This document shows, piece after piece, positions 26,084 through 35,770 of a stretch of 64,000 nt of DNA. Position 1 is the first letter of the stretch, and every line of letters begins with the position of its first letter. The translations under genes and the position numbers were made by a program. The notes beneath the pieces are model-generated. The model was not told the DNA's origin. It ran no database searches and worked only from the letters and a program-made list of their open reading frames with translations. This DNA comes from Aquaspirillum serpens DSM 68 (lineage in GTDB: Bacteria; Pseudomonadota; Gammaproteobacteria; Burkholderiales; Aquaspirillaceae), in assembly GCF_000420525.1 (NCBI RefSeq), contig NZ_ATVC01000005.1:22916-86915 (forward strand). The letters run 5' to 3'.

Positions 26084-27030
26084 GCGCCCCGACTCAAGGC
26101 ATCATGACGCCGGTTCACTTGCTGGCGGGATTCCTTGGCACCGGTAAGACCACCACACTATTACAGCTATTGGCCCAACGTCCTACCACAGAAAAGTGGG
26201 CAGTAATCGTCAACGAGTTTGGTGAAATCGGCATTGATGGTGTGGTGTTACAGCAACAAGACATTGAAGTACGCGAAATCAGTGGCGGGTGTCTGTGCTG
26301 TACCACCGGCCCACAGTTACCCGTCACTGTTACCCGTCTGTTACGCGACTATGAACCAGATCGCCTGTTTATTGAAACCAGCGGCCTTGCCCATCTGGCA
26401 ACATTAGTCGATCAACTGAAACGGCCACCATTGGGCAATGCACTGGCGATGCAAGCGGTGATCACCCTTGTCGATGTCCGACAATTTTTTGATAGCCAAT
26501 ATCGCGATCATCCGGTATACCGTGACCAAATTCAAATTGCTGATGTTTTGGTTGCCAGCAAAACCGATCTCGCCAGCCCGGAACAATTGTCGGCCTTCGA
26601 ACAAGAAGCCGCCGCCATGTTCCCCCCTAAACAAGCCATCTTGAATATTCAACACGGCCACCTCGGCGCCGAAGTGTTGACGATGCACACCGCCTCGCCC
26701 GCACCAAGTCGCTATCGGCCCAAATTACCCAGTGCTGATAATGACATCAGCAGTTGTGGTTGGCGTTTTCCGGCTCAACAACGCTTTGATACAGACCGCG
26801 TGGCACGGCTTTTTGATCAACTACCCCATTTAGTAACAGGGCTGTGGCGTGCAAAAGCGGTGTTATACGTCCATCAACAACGCTTGTGGTTTAACTGGAG
26901 CGCGGGGCAATGGGGTGTTGAATCTGTGGCATGGCGCGGTGAAAGTCGCTTTGAGCTAATTTGTCGTCAAGCACAAGACTTTTCTGATCTCGAAGCCGCG
27001 TTATATGCCTGTCTGGTTACCGATTATTGA
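26068..27030 (+). CDS. COG0523/CobW family GTPase (putative zinc chaperone)
   Basis: A 320-residue G3E GTPase: Walker A GFLGTGKTT near 21-29, the metal-binding GGCLCC motif, switch region LIETSGLAH, and SKTDL as base-specific motif; a CobW C-terminal domain follows. Zur-controlled members (ZigA, YeiR, ZNG1 relatives) deliver zinc to client enzymes under starvation, which fits its place inside a zur-znu operon. The start at 26068 overlaps zur; ATG 26104 just before MTPVHLLAG is an alternative. Confidence 0.9.
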   Translation: MSNSLSAPTQGIMTPVHLLAGFLGTGKTTTLLQLLAQRPTTEKWAVIVNEFGEIGIDGVVLQQQDIEVREISGGCLCCTTGPQLPVTVTRLLRDYEPDRLFIETSGLAHLATLVDQLKRPPLGNALAMQAVITLVDVRQFFDSQYRDHPVYRDQIQIADVLVASKTDLASPEQLSAFEQEAAAMFPPKQAILNIQHGHLGAEVLTMHTASPAPSRYRPKLPSADNDISSCGWRFPAQQRFDTDRVARLFDQLPHLVTGLWRAKAVLYVHQQRLWFNWSAGQWGVESVAWRGESRFELICRQAQDFSDLEAALYACLVTDY

Positions 27031-27037
27031 AGCAGGA

Positions 27038-27160
27038 ATGGTTATGCATCATCACACAGGTTTTAGCCTGTTTGCCGCCTCATTGTGGGCACGGCTGGGT
27101 TTGGTTGCGTTAGCAGCAAGCACTTTATGGCTTGGCGTCTATTGGGCAATGTCACAATGA
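27038..27160 (+). CDS. Small His-rich membrane ORF in the zinc operon
   Basis: A 40-codon ORF (MVMHHHTGFSLFAASLW...) that fills the gap between the GTPase and znuC. AGGA lies 7 bases before the internal ATG at 27044, so the product may be 38 residues starting MHHHTG. One membrane helix (about 18-36) ends with WAMSQ. Its stop overlaps the znuC start as ATGA, the classic sign of translational coupling, which supports real expression. The HHH cluster at the N-terminus could bind zinc. No family recognised. Confidence 0.62.
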   Translation: MVMHHHTGFSLFAASLWARLGLVALAASTLWLGVYWAMSQ

Positions 27161-27936
27161 ATAGCGTCTCTCTCTCCAGCGACGCCCAATTTGGCCTCGA
27201 CAATCTTACTGTCTCTTATCAGCGTCGTCCGGCAATTCACCACCTCAGTGGCCGCTTTACCCTCGGCAGCAGTAATGCCATTTATGGCCCAAATGGTGCC
27301 GGCAAGAGTACGGTCCTTAAAGCCTTACTGGGTTTGGTGCGCCCCGACCACGGCAAAGTGATTTGTGACGGTATCCGTACAGCAGACATTGCTTATTTAC
27401 CGCAGGCCAGCGATATCGACCGCAGTTTGCCAATTACCGTAGCTGATTTGGTGTTAACGGGCTTATGGCAACGAATTGGCATGTTTCGTGCCGCAGGCAA
27501 AGCAGGCCGACAACGGGTCAGTGCGGCGCTCACCACCGTCGGCTTATCTGGCTTTGAACATCGTCCGATTTATCAGTTATCGGGTGGTCAATTTCAGCGG
27601 GTGTTATTCGCTAGAATTTTGGTACAAGACGCCAAGGTGATTTTGTTAGATGAACCGTTTAATTCGATTGATGCCAAAACCACAGAAGAACTGTTGGCAC
27701 TGATTAACCAATGGGTATTAGAACAACGTACCGTGATTGCCGTGTTACATGACGAACAACAAGTGCGCAACCATTTCCAACACACGCTTTTACTCGCCCG
27801 CGAAATGATCGCGTGGGGCCCAACTCACAAAGTGCTAACCCCGACCCACCTCCAACGCGCTCGGATGAATGTAGCGGTATGGGATGAGGCGCCACCAGTC
27901 TGCCATCGTGATGATGCCGTCGTAACCGCTTCTTGA
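27157..27936 (+). CDS. znuC: Zinc ABC transporter ATP-binding protein ZnuC
   Basis: A 259-residue ABC ATPase. Walker A GPNGAGKST, Q-loop YLPQASDID, signature LSGGQFQRV, Walker B VILLDEPF and the H-loop in VLHDEQQV are all present. It powers zinc import with ZnuB and ZnuA. The start at 27157 overlaps the small upstream ORF by 4 bases; a longer frame open to 27085 would run through that ORF and is unlikely. Confidence 0.93.
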   Translation: MNSVSLSSDAQFGLDNLTVSYQRRPAIHHLSGRFTLGSSNAIYGPNGAGKSTVLKALLGLVRPDHGKVICDGIRTADIAYLPQASDIDRSLPITVADLVLTGLWQRIGMFRAAGKAGRQRVSAALTTVGLSGFEHRPIYQLSGGQFQRVLFARILVQDAKVILLDEPFNSIDAKTTEELLALINQWVLEQRTVIAVLHDEQQVRNHFQHTLLLAREMIAWGPTHKVLTPTHLQRARMNVAVWDEAPPVCHRDDAVVTAS

Positions 27937-27944
27937 GATTCACT

Positions 27945-28817
27945 GTGACCTTTTACGATTTATTTTTTGCTCCCTTTGTAGAGTTCAGTTTTATGCGCCG
28001 CGCACTGGTGGGGTGTATTGCCCTCGCCTTCGGCTGTGGCCCGATTGGTTTATTTTTGGTGATGCGGCGGATGAGTCTGATGGGTGATGCCATGAGCCAT
28101 GCCGTATTGCCAGGGGCGGCAGTCGGTTATCTGTTGGCAGGTCTATCACTGCCAGCAATGAGTATTGGTGGCTTTATTGCGGGTGTCAGTGTGGTGTTAA
28201 TCGCTGGCCTTGCCAGCCGCTTTACCGAGCTAAAAGAAGATGCCAGTTTAGCGGCGTTTTACTTGTTGTCTTTGGCCGCCGGTGTGTTGTTAGTGACCCG
28301 TTTTGGCAGTCAAGTCGATTTAATCCATATCTTGTTTGGTTCGGTGCTTGCCGTCGATAACGCCGCGCTCTACCTCGTCTCGACTATCGCCACCCTATCA
28401 ATGCTCACCCTCGCGGTGATTTATCGGCCTTTACTGTTAGAAAGCCTCGACCCTGCGTTCCTGCGCGCCAGCGGCAACCGAGGGGGGTGGTACTACCAAA
28501 TCTTTATGCTGTTGGTGGTGTTGAATTTAGTCGCGGGCTTTCAAGCACTGGGTACGCTGATGTCAGTCGGATTGATGATGATTCCAGCTGTCAGTGCCCG
28601 ACTGTGGGCGCAATCCATTGGCTACATGTTGTTATTTGCAATTGGTATTGCACTGTTTTCCGGTTATGGCGGTTTATTACTGTCGTTCCATTTTGACCTA
28701 CCTTCTGGCCCCGCCATTATCTTGCTCGCTGGCAGTATCTATGCCGTCTCGCTTCTGATTGCCCCTGCTGGAGGCGTTTTAGGCCGCTATCTCCGCTTAC
28801 GCCATTTAGAACGCTAG
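27945..28817 (+). CDS. znuB: Zinc ABC transporter permease ZnuB
   Basis: A 290-residue integral membrane protein of the ABC-3 family with about eight hydrophobic segments and the motif MRRMSLMGDAMSHAVLPG that contacts the ATPase. The GTG at 27945 gives MTFYDLFFAPF; a TTG at 27933 overlapping the znuC stop is the alternative. Neither has a strong Shine-Dalgarno, in line with coupling to znuC. Confidence 0.92.
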   Translation: MTFYDLFFAPFVEFSFMRRALVGCIALAFGCGPIGLFLVMRRMSLMGDAMSHAVLPGAAVGYLLAGLSLPAMSIGGFIAGVSVVLIAGLASRFTELKEDASLAAFYLLSLAAGVLLVTRFGSQVDLIHILFGSVLAVDNAALYLVSTIATLSMLTLAVIYRPLLLESLDPAFLRASGNRGGWYYQIFMLLVVLNLVAGFQALGTLMSVGLMMIPAVSARLWAQSIGYMLLFAIGIALFSGYGGLLLSFHFDLPSGPAIILLAGSIYAVSLLIAPAGGVLGRYLRLRHLER

Positions 28818-28830
28818 GAATGCTCATTCA

Positions 28831-29736
28831 ATGAAAAAATCCCTTCTTGCCCTTAGCCTCAGTCTCGGTTTTTCTGCCTCCGTTTGGGCAGCAGAACCCT
28901 TACCAGTGTTAGCCAGTTTCAGCATCCTTGCCGACATCACGCAACAAGTCGGCGGTGAACGGGTGGCGGTAAACAGCTTGGTCGGCCCTAATCAAGATGC
29001 CCATGTCTATCAACCCTCGCCGCAAGACGTCAAAAAACTGTTAGCCAGCCGCGTATTTGTGGTGAATGGTTTAGGGTTCGAAGGCTGGATTCAACGGTTG
29101 ACCCAATCCAGCCAATATCGTGGTCAAACCGTGGTAGCGAGCGAAAAAATCAAACCGCTTACCGTAAAAAACAACCATGGACACGATCACGGTCATCGCC
29201 ATGATCATGGAAAAGGGGTCGATCCCCACGCTTGGCACAATCCACAGCATGTCATTCAATATGGCCATACCATTGCCCAAGCGTTAGCCAAGGCCGATCC
29301 TGCCGGTGCCAGCTACTATCAACAGCGCGCACAACAGTTTGAACAACAACTGCGCCAGCTCGACCAGTCGATTGAACAACAGTTTGCTGCAATCCCAGTG
29401 GCACAACGTAAAGTGATCACCAGCCACGATGCCTTTTCCTATTTGGGACAACGCTATCAGATTCGCTTTATCGCCCCACAGGGCATGAGTACCGAATCGG
29501 AAGCCTCTGCCGCCAGCGTGGCCAAATTGGTCAAACAAATTCGCCAAGAGAAGGTCAAAGCGTTGTTTGTCGAAAATATGGCCGACCAACGTCTGTTACA
29601 GCAAATTTCACAAGAAACCAGCGTCAAAATCGGTGGCAAGTTGTATTCCGATGCTTTGTCAGCCGGCGCTCCGGCTGGTTCATATATTGAACTAATGCAA
29701 TATAACGCTAAAAATCTCGCTTCTGCTTTGCAATAA
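28831..29736 (+). CDS. znuA: Periplasmic zinc-binding protein ZnuA
   Basis: A 301-residue cluster A-I solute-binding protein with a signal peptide cleaved after VWA. The zinc ligands sit in DAHVYQPSP, DPHAWHNPQ and SHDAF, and a His/Asp-rich loop (HGHDHGHRHDHG, about 116-128) is the zinc-concentrating loop typical of ZnuA. Last gene of the operon, followed by a terminator. Confidence 0.95.
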   Translation: MKKSLLALSLSLGFSASVWAAEPLPVLASFSILADITQQVGGERVAVNSLVGPNQDAHVYQPSPQDVKKLLASRVFVVNGLGFEGWIQRLTQSSQYRGQTVVASEKIKPLTVKNNHGHDHGHRHDHGKGVDPHAWHNPQHVIQYGHTIAQALAKADPAGASYYQQRAQQFEQQLRQLDQSIEQQFAAIPVAQRKVITSHDAFSYLGQRYQIRFIAPQGMSTESEASAASVAKLVKQIRQEKVKALFVENMADQRLLQQISQETSVKIGGKLYSDALSAGAPAGSYIELMQYNAKNLASALQ

Positions 29737-29751
29737 TTGCGCTAGAATGGC

Positions 29752-29800
29752 CACCCATCACCGGTTTCCCCATAGAAATTGGGGATGGGTGTTTATTTTC
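29752..29800 (+). terminator. Terminator of the zur-znu operon
   Basis: CACCCAT pairs with ATGGGTG around an inner CCCC/GGGG stem, followed by TTTATTTTC. Confidence 0.75.
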
Positions 29801-30029
29801 TTTGACATTGGCGTTTAATTTGTTAAATTAGACCAAACATAGCTTGTCTAACACAATTCTTTTTCCTGTTTATTCAGCTACCGAGGCAATATCCTTGTCT
29901 CACATCCGCTTGGCTGCAAATTTTAGCCACAGTGAACGACAAAATTTTTAGGTATTTGTCCATAACAGTGCTCATCTTTGACAAAAAATCGGATAAAGTA
30001 GCGTTTTTGTTATTCTGAACGAGGTTTGC

Positions 30030-30665
30030 ATGTCTCGCACACCCAATACGTCCCAATCAGCAGCTCTCGATGCCGACTCGCCTGATGCTTTCTGCAGCAC
30101 ACGCCAAGCAGCCACTCGTCTAGGTGTGTCAGTAGGGACAGTACAGCAAATGGTCGAACAAGGCGTGCTATCTGGTTGGAAAACCGCCGGTGGACACCGC
30201 CGTATCAGCCTGCGCTCGCTCGAAACGCTACTACGCTCCCGCGTTGGCGCAACCTCATCGTCTGACGCGCACACGCTCTCTGTGTTGATCGTTGAAGATG
30301 ATCCTTTCGAACAAGCGTTCTATCGTGAAACGCTGGCCGAAATGAAATTGCCCTTAAAACTGGAAATTGTTGGCAATGGTTTCGATGGTTTGCTGGTTGT
30401 CGGTCGCCAACGCCCTGATGTGTTGATCTCTGACTTGATGTTACCGGGGATGGATGGCTTCTTGATGATTCGTGCCTTGCGTGCCGATCCAGATTTATCC
30501 TATCTCGATATTGTTGTCGTCAGTGGCCTCAGCAACGAAGAAATCGCCGAGCGCGGTGGTTTACCAGAAGATGTAACTGTCTTTTCCAAGCCAATTCCTT
30601 TCCGTGAATTACACGGCTATTTACTCGCTAAACGTATCCAGCTCGGTCGACGCAGCGCACGCTAA
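30030..30665 (+). CDS. Excisionase/MerR-type HTH fused to a receiver domain
   Basis: A 211-residue protein with reversed domain order for a response regulator. Residues about 20-72 form an excisionase-family DNA-binding HTH ([30 protein letters not shown], then GGHRRI, shown here in parts), and 84-205 form a receiver with the acidic pair EDD, phospho-acceptor Asp135 in LISDLMLPG, and the conserved lysine in FSKP. No histidine kinase is adjacent. Such proteins occur in betaproteobacteria without known targets. It lies 45 bases upstream of trpE, and could share its transcript. Confidence 0.85.
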   Translation: MSRTPNTSQSAALDADSPDAFCSTRQAATRLGVSVGTVQQMVEQGVLSGWKTAGGHRRISLRSLETLLRSRVGATSSSDAHTLSVLIVEDDPFEQAFYRETLAEMKLPLKLEIVGNGFDGLLVVGRQRPDVLISDLMLPGMDGFLMIRALRADPDLSYLDIVVVSGLSNEEIAERGGLPEDVTVFSKPIPFRELHGYLLAKRIQLGRRSAR

Positions 30666-30709
30666 TTCCTTTCTGCCAGCCCGTCTGCATGATATCCGGA
30701 AGTTTTAAT

Positions 30710-32179
30710 ATGCTGAATCAATCAGAATTTGACGCGCTGGCGGCACAGGGATATAACCGTATCCCCGTTACGCTGGCTTTATTTGCCGACCTCGACACGC
30801 CCTTGTCGGTTTATTTGAAGCTAGCCAACCAACCTTATTCCTATTTGCTTGAATCGGTTGTCGGCGGGGAACGGTTTGGTCGTTACTCTTTTATTGGCCT
30901 GCCTGCGGCAACCCGCTTGCGGGTGAATGGTAAACGGGTACAAGTCGAACACGGTGATCGAGTCCTCGAAACCCACGATGGTGACCCACTGGCGTTTATC
31001 GAAGCATTTCAAAATCGCTTTTCTACCCCACCACAGCAAGGTCTACCGCGCTTTTGTGGCGGTCTTGTCGGTTATTTCGGTTATGAAACGATCAAACTAA
31101 TCGAGAAAAAATTGGCCGATTGCCCAAACAAAACCGACACAATCGGCACCCCCGATATTTTGTTAATGCTGTCAGAAGAACTGGCCGTGGTAGACAATTT
31201 ATCGGGCAAATTGCATTTGGTCGTGTATGCCGACCCAGCCGTCCCAAATAGCTATCAAAAAGCCCTTGCACGCTTGGAAGTATTACGGCAAAAACTGCGT
31301 GAACCCACGCCGATGCCGCTGTCGAGTCCATCTCAAGTGACCACAGCACACAGTGTCTGGGGACAAGAGGCGTTTAAAGACGCAGTGAGCCGCAGCAAAG
31401 CTTATATCCAAGCGGGTGACATCATGCAGGTGGTGTTATCACAGCGGATGGAAATGCCTTTTAGCGACAGTCCACTGTCACTGTATCGCGCCCTACGCAG
31501 CCTCAATCCCTCGCCCTATTTGTTCTTCTACCATTTTGATGATTTTCATGTCGTCGGAAGCAGCCCTGAAATTCTCGTACGCCAAGAAAACCGAACGGTC
31601 ACCGTCCGCCCAATCGCCGGTACCCGTGTGCGCGGTCAAACACGCGAAGAAGATCAAGCACTCGCAGAGGACTTGCTGGCCGATCCCAAAGAGATTGCTG
31701 AGCATGTGATGTTGATGGATTTGGGCCGCAATGATGTTGGTCGTGTTTCGGAAACTGGCTCGGTGCAGGTCACTGATCGCATGGTGATCGAAAAATATTC
31801 ACACGTAATGCACATCGTCTCTAGTGTGGAAGGCCGTTTGCAAAAGCAACTCGGTAATCTGGATGTGCTAAAAGCGACTTTCCCAGCAGGGACTCTATCT
31901 GGTGCGCCCAAAGTCCGCGCCATGGAAATCATTGATGAACTAGAACCGATTAAGCGTGGGATCTACGGCGGTGCCGTCGGTTATCTCGGTTTTAACGGTG
32001 ATATGGACTTGGCGATTGCGATTCGGACAGCGGTGATTAAGGATGGCACCTTGTTTGTGCAAGCGGGTGCCGGTGTGGTCGCTGACTCGGTCCCAGAAAG
32101 CGAATGGCAGGAAACGTGCAATAAAGCCCGCGCGGTGCTGCGCGCCGCCGAATTGGTGCAACACGGTTTGGATGCCTAA
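30710..32179 (+). CDS. trpE: Anthranilate synthase component I TrpE
   Basis: A 489-residue chorismate-binding enzyme that makes anthranilate with a TrpG/PabA glutaminase. The N-terminal [16 protein letters not shown] block carries the tryptophan-feedback site, and the catalytic core has [19 protein letters not shown] and [15 protein letters not shown]. The frame opens at 30689, but ATG 30710 has CCGGAAG upstream and fits homologues. TrpG and the other trp genes are not in the window. No Trp-rich leader peptide was seen. Confidence 0.95.
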   Translation: MLNQSEFDALAAQGYNRIPVTLALFADLDTPLSVYLKLANQPYSYLLESVVGGERFGRYSFIGLPAATRLRVNGKRVQVEHGDRVLETHDGDPLAFIEAFQNRFSTPPQQGLPRFCGGLVGYFGYETIKLIEKKLADCPNKTDTIGTPDILLMLSEELAVVDNLSGKLHLVVYADPAVPNSYQKALARLEVLRQKLREPTPMPLSSPSQVTTAHSVWGQEAFKDAVSRSKAYIQAGDIMQVVLSQRMEMPFSDSPLSLYRALRSLNPSPYLFFYHFDDFHVVGSSPEILVRQENRTVTVRPIAGTRVRGQTREEDQALAEDLLADPKEIAEHVMLMDLGRNDVGRVSETGSVQVTDRMVIEKYSHVMHIVSSVEGRLQKQLGNLDVLKATFPAGTLSGAPKVRAMEIIDELEPIKRGIYGGAVGYLGFNGDMDLAIAIRTAVIKDGTLFVQAGAGVVADSVPESEWQETCNKARAVLRAAELVQHGLDA

Positions 32180-32181
32180 TG

Positions 32182-32228
32182 CCCTGATTGACAAAATCAG
32201 GGTATAATTGCCCGACATAATAGGGCAA
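32182..32228 (+). promoter_or_regulatory. Tandem hairpins; second one occludes the ribosome-binding site
   Basis: Hairpin 1 (CCCTGATT / AATCAGGG, 32182-32202) follows the trpE stop. Hairpin 2 (TTGCCC / GGGCAA, 32208-32228, 9-base loop) contains the AGGG Shine-Dalgarno of the next gene in its 3' arm, 5 bases before ATG 32234. A TATAAT hexamer (32203-32208) lies between them. Confidence 0.5.
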
Positions 32229-32233
32229 TAGAT

Positions 32234-35155
32234 ATGACAAAGCAAAAAGCCGTTCTCACACCCTTCCTCACTGCCTCCCGAGCAAGTGTGATACTGTTTT
32301 TGCTGTATTTGCTCAGTGGCTGGGTGTCGTTGCTGTTAATCGCACCACCCGACTATGCCATCCCCATTTATCCCCCTGCCGGTTTTGCCCTTGCCTTTGC
32401 TCTGATCTATGGCATTCGGGTTTGGCCGGCGGTGTTGTTCGGCTCTATCGGCATCCAATGGTTATTAAACACCTCACAACCAATGCCGAGTGGTATTGGC
32501 TGGCCGATGCTGTCCTTTATCCCCCTTGGGGCGGTATTACAGATGTGGGTGGGACACCGCCTTGCTAAAACGCTACTCCCCTTCCCGTACGCCTTAGATA
32601 CCCCAAGCAGTATTGCGCGGTTTTTACTGATTATTGCACCGCTAGGTTGTCTCATCAGTGCCAGCGTGGGGATTGCCACGCTCTATTTTGCCGGTCATCT
32701 CAAGGGTGATGATCTTGGCTTTAATTTATGGAGTTGGTGGATTGGCGACACCCTCGGTGTGTTGGTGGTCACGCCACTGGTATTTGCCTTGTTGGGCCAA
32801 CCGCGTAGCGATTGGATAGGCCGCCGCTTAGTGATTATCTTGCCGTTAATCGTGGCGCTTTCGGTGGTTGCGGTGGCACATACCCATATCAACCGCTGGG
32901 AAAAACAACGCCTCGCCAGCGAATTTGAACGCGATGCCAACCACCTCAGCCAGTTACTCAGCCATCGGCTGCGCGTGCAGAACGATATGGTATTTGCACT
33001 GGAACGGTTTTTAATCTTGCACCGTAATCTGACTGCGGCTGATTTCAAAACTTTTGTTTCCGCTTGGCTACAGCGTTATCCCGGTTCACAAAATATTGCA
33101 TGGAGTCCGATGGTACCAGACAGCCAACGCACCACATTTGAACAGCACTGGCAACAACAACTGCAACAACCCGATTTTTCCATTCTGGTGCGCGACCCAA
33201 ACGGCAAAACCTTCCCAGCCCCCACAGCATCACATTATTTACCCATTTTGTTTGTTGAACCTCTACAAAAAAATCTCAGTGTCAGAGGACTCGATCCACT
33301 CGGCTTTGCCCCAACTCGCTCGGCGATTGAAACCGCCATTCATAGCGGCAACCCCTCCGCCGCCCAAGCCATCCGCTTGGTTCAAGAAGCCCATCATCAA
33401 AAAGAACAGCGCGGTATCGCGGTCTATCATGCGGTGTATGCGCCAGCAGACACCCCCAATGAAAAACCGACTTGGCTGGGGGTGATTTCCACCGTATTTC
33501 GGATGGATGATGTGTTACAGGCCACATTAGGCAACCCGTCTGACCAAATTGAAATTTGTTTGGTTGATATTTTCTCGCCACCGAGTAAACAACGGCTTTC
33601 CGGCCCAGAAGGTTGCCAATACAACAATTGGCTTGCCGGTCACAGTCCAGTTTATCGAGAAACTTTACAATTCGGTGGGCGCGAATGGGAATTGCGCTTG
33701 CGTCCAACAGAATTGTATTTGGCACATAAGCGGACATGGGCAGCATGGTTTATGTTGGCAGCCAGCTTGGGTTCGGTAGCGGTCTTAGGTGCTTTCTTAC
33801 TGTTAATCAGTGGTCGAACACGGCGCGTGGAGGAACACATTGAATACCTCGCCCACTACGATGTATTGACCAATTTACCCAACCGCAATCTATGGCGACA
33901 ACAGGCAGAAGAAGCGATTGCAGAAGCACAAAAATATCAAGATAAATTAGCCATCTTATTTTTAGACCTCGATCATTTCAAAACCGTCAATGACTCCCTC
34001 GGTCACCCGGTTGGTGATCAATTATTGACCATCGTCGCCGATCGTCTGTCCTCTTGTCTGCGGCAAGAGGATGTTTTAGCCCGCCAAGGGGGGGATGAAT
34101 TTGTATTGGTCTTACCTGCGCTCGACAACCCACAGCAAGCGGGTGTTGTCGCACAGCGCATGTTGACCACCCTCGGGCAAAAAGTGGAGATTGAAGGCCA
34201 CGAATTAAAACCCTCCATGAGTATTGGCATTGCCATTTACCCCGAAGATGGTGAAGACATCGATACCCTGTTGCGCCATGCCGATTTAGCCATGTATAGC
34301 GCCAAAGCCGATGGCCGTAACAGCTACCGCTTCTTTGAAGAAGAAATGAATGCCCGCGCTTTAGAACGTCTGATGTTAGAAAGCGCACTGCGGCGGGCGA
34401 TTGAACGCGATGAATTGGTGTTGTTCTACCAAGCGCAATTTGATACGGAACAGCAGGGCTTTTTTGGCTGTGAAGCCTTGGTTCGCTGGCGGCATCCTGA
34501 AATGGGGATGATTTTGCCAGCACAATTTATCCCTGTAGCAGAAGAGTCGGGATTGATTGTGCCGATGGGGGAATGGATTTTGCGCGAGGCGTGCCGACAA
34601 CAAGTGCGGTGGCGCATGGAAGGCAAACACATCATTATTGCGATTAACATTTCGGCATTGCAGTTTGCTAAGCCCGATTTTGTTACGACAGTGGCAAAAA
34701 TTTTGCAAGAAACGGAAGCCGACCCCGCCTTTATCGAACTGGAAATTACCGAAAGTGCGTTAATGCAAAATAGTGAGGTATTGCAAAAACGCTTACAGGC
34801 ATTGCGTGATTTGGGTCTGACCCTCGCTTTGGATGATTTTGGTACTGGGTATTCTTGCCTTGCCTATCTCAAACAACTGCCAATTAGCCGTATTAAACTC
34901 GATCGCTCTTTTGTCAAAGAATTACCAAGCGACAGTGAGGATATTGCGATTGCCAGTGCCACGCTGTCATTGGCACACAATCTGGGAATGGAAGTGGTGG
35001 CCGAAGGGGTCGAGAACGAAGATCAAAAGATCTTTTTGGAAGGGCTAGGTTGCCGTTTTATGCAAGGCTATTTCTTCGCCCGCCCAACCGCCGCCGATCA
35101 TTTCCTACACGTGCCACAACTCAAACCCGTGCCGGCGGCAGGGGAAATAGCATGA
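32234..35155 (+). CDS. MASE1-CHASE-GGDEF-EAL cyclic-di-GMP signalling protein
   Basis: A 973-residue membrane sensor enzyme. Residues about 10-220 are the multi-helix MASE1 domain, 230-500 hold a CHASE-type extracytoplasmic domain (SQLLSHRLRVQNDMVFALERF), and a helix near 500-525 precedes the cytoplasmic part. The GGDEF domain (about 540-705) has intact RQGGDEF and an I-site RQED five residues upstream, so diguanylate cyclase activity with feedback is expected. The EAL domain (710-960) keeps CEALVRW, DDFGTGYS and AEGVE, so phosphodiesterase activity is also likely. Confidence 0.92.
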   Translation: MTKQKAVLTPFLTASRASVILFLLYLLSGWVSLLLIAPPDYAIPIYPPAGFALAFALIYGIRVWPAVLFGSIGIQWLLNTSQPMPSGIGWPMLSFIPLGAVLQMWVGHRLAKTLLPFPYALDTPSSIARFLLIIAPLGCLISASVGIATLYFAGHLKGDDLGFNLWSWWIGDTLGVLVVTPLVFALLGQPRSDWIGRRLVIILPLIVALSVVAVAHTHINRWEKQRLASEFERDANHLSQLLSHRLRVQNDMVFALERFLILHRNLTAADFKTFVSAWLQRYPGSQNIAWSPMVPDSQRTTFEQHWQQQLQQPDFSILVRDPNGKTFPAPTASHYLPILFVEPLQKNLSVRGLDPLGFAPTRSAIETAIHSGNPSAAQAIRLVQEAHHQKEQRGIAVYHAVYAPADTPNEKPTWLGVISTVFRMDDVLQATLGNPSDQIEICLVDIFSPPSKQRLSGPEGCQYNNWLAGHSPVYRETLQFGGREWELRLRPTELYLAHKRTWAAWFMLAASLGSVAVLGAFLLLISGRTRRVEEHIEYLAHYDVLTNLPNRNLWRQQAEEAIAEAQKYQDKLAILFLDLDHFKTVNDSLGHPVGDQLLTIVADRLSSCLRQEDVLARQGGDEFVLVLPALDNPQQAGVVAQRMLTTLGQKVEIEGHELKPSMSIGIAIYPEDGEDIDTLLRHADLAMYSAKADGRNSYRFFEEEMNARALERLMLESALRRAIERDELVLFYQAQFDTEQQGFFGCEALVRWRHPEMGMILPAQFIPVAEESGLIVPMGEWILREACRQQVRWRMEGKHIIIAINISALQFAKPDFVTTVAKILQETEADPAFIELEITESALMQNSEVLQKRLQALRDLGLTLALDDFGTGYSCLAYLKQLPISRIKLDRSFVKELPSDSEDIAIASATLSLAHNLGMEVVAEGVENEDQKIFLEGLGCRFMQGYFFARPTAADHFLHVPQLKPVPAAGEIA

Positions 35156-35270
35156 TTGGCTAACCTTACATCTCCCCCTGCGCCTCAGCCTGCCGCAGCG
35201 CCAGCTCGTAGGTATCTGTATTTGCGCAGCACCATCAGACGCAGAAAGCGTTTAATTCATGCTAAAAACA

Positions 35271-35304
35271 AAAAGCGCCATCGCAGAAACGATAGGCGCT
35301 TTTT
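35271..35304. terminator. Bidirectional terminator
   Basis: AAAAGCGCC pairs with GGCGCTTTT around an inner TCG/CGA stem; A/T tails on both sides let it serve both the c-di-GMP gene and the convergent minus-strand gene. Confidence 0.85.
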
Positions 35305-35344
35305 GATTGGTTTGGTAACGCTATATCAAAAAAAATCAAAGACT

Positions 35345-35770
35345 TTATTCTGTTTTTGGCCATAACAACGCAAGTTGTTTTTGCCCTTTACCTAATTGGA
35401 AATTTTGTGTTTTTTGCACACCATTTGCCGTTGCTTCGATACGGTAGGTGCCGGCGGGTAATTTCACCAATACCAAAGGCCCCAAACCAGCGGCTTCCAT
35501 CACCTTATCCCCTTTGGGCGTACGGATGGTGATAGCGACATTGGCTAAATACTCCGCCCCACCCTCACGTAAACGCGCCAATTCAATATACAGCGGGTAT
35601 TGTTTGGCGGCGGCCTTGATAGCATCGGTTTCATCACTGCCAATCCCACCCGAGATATACGTTGCCTGACCGGCATGTTGCACCGGCGGCAGGGCTGTCT
35701 CATCCGCCCACACTGGCATGGCAAGCGATAAGGTAGCAAAAGACATCACGGTTAACAGACGTTTCATCAT
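35345..35770 (-). CDS. Secreted protein with a carboxypeptidase-regulatory-like fold
   Basis: A 141-residue protein with a signal peptide (hydrophobic 5-20, cleavage after VWA). The C-terminal half (ANVAITIRTPKGDKVMEA, then LPAGTYRIEATANGV) has the beta-sandwich pattern of carboxypeptidase-regulatory/CNA-B-like domains; the middle contains an ISGGIGSDE block. The first two codons are ATG ATG, with AAAGGA upstream. Probably periplasmic; function unknown. Confidence 0.72.
   Translation of the reverse strand: MMKRLLTVMSFATLSLAMPVWADETALPPVQHAGQATYISGGIGSDETDAIKAAAKQYPLYIELARLREGGAEYLANVAITIRTPKGDKVMEAAGLGPLVLVKLPAGTYRIEATANGVQKTQNFQLGKGQKQLALLWPKTE

Noticed and set aside
32188..32208. TTGACA and TATAAT before the GGDEF-EAL gene as a promoter
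   Set aside because: Only 9 bases separate them, far below the 16-18 needed.
35156..35365. A 69-codon ORF after the c-di-GMP gene
   Set aside because: It contains the bidirectional terminator and has no start signal.
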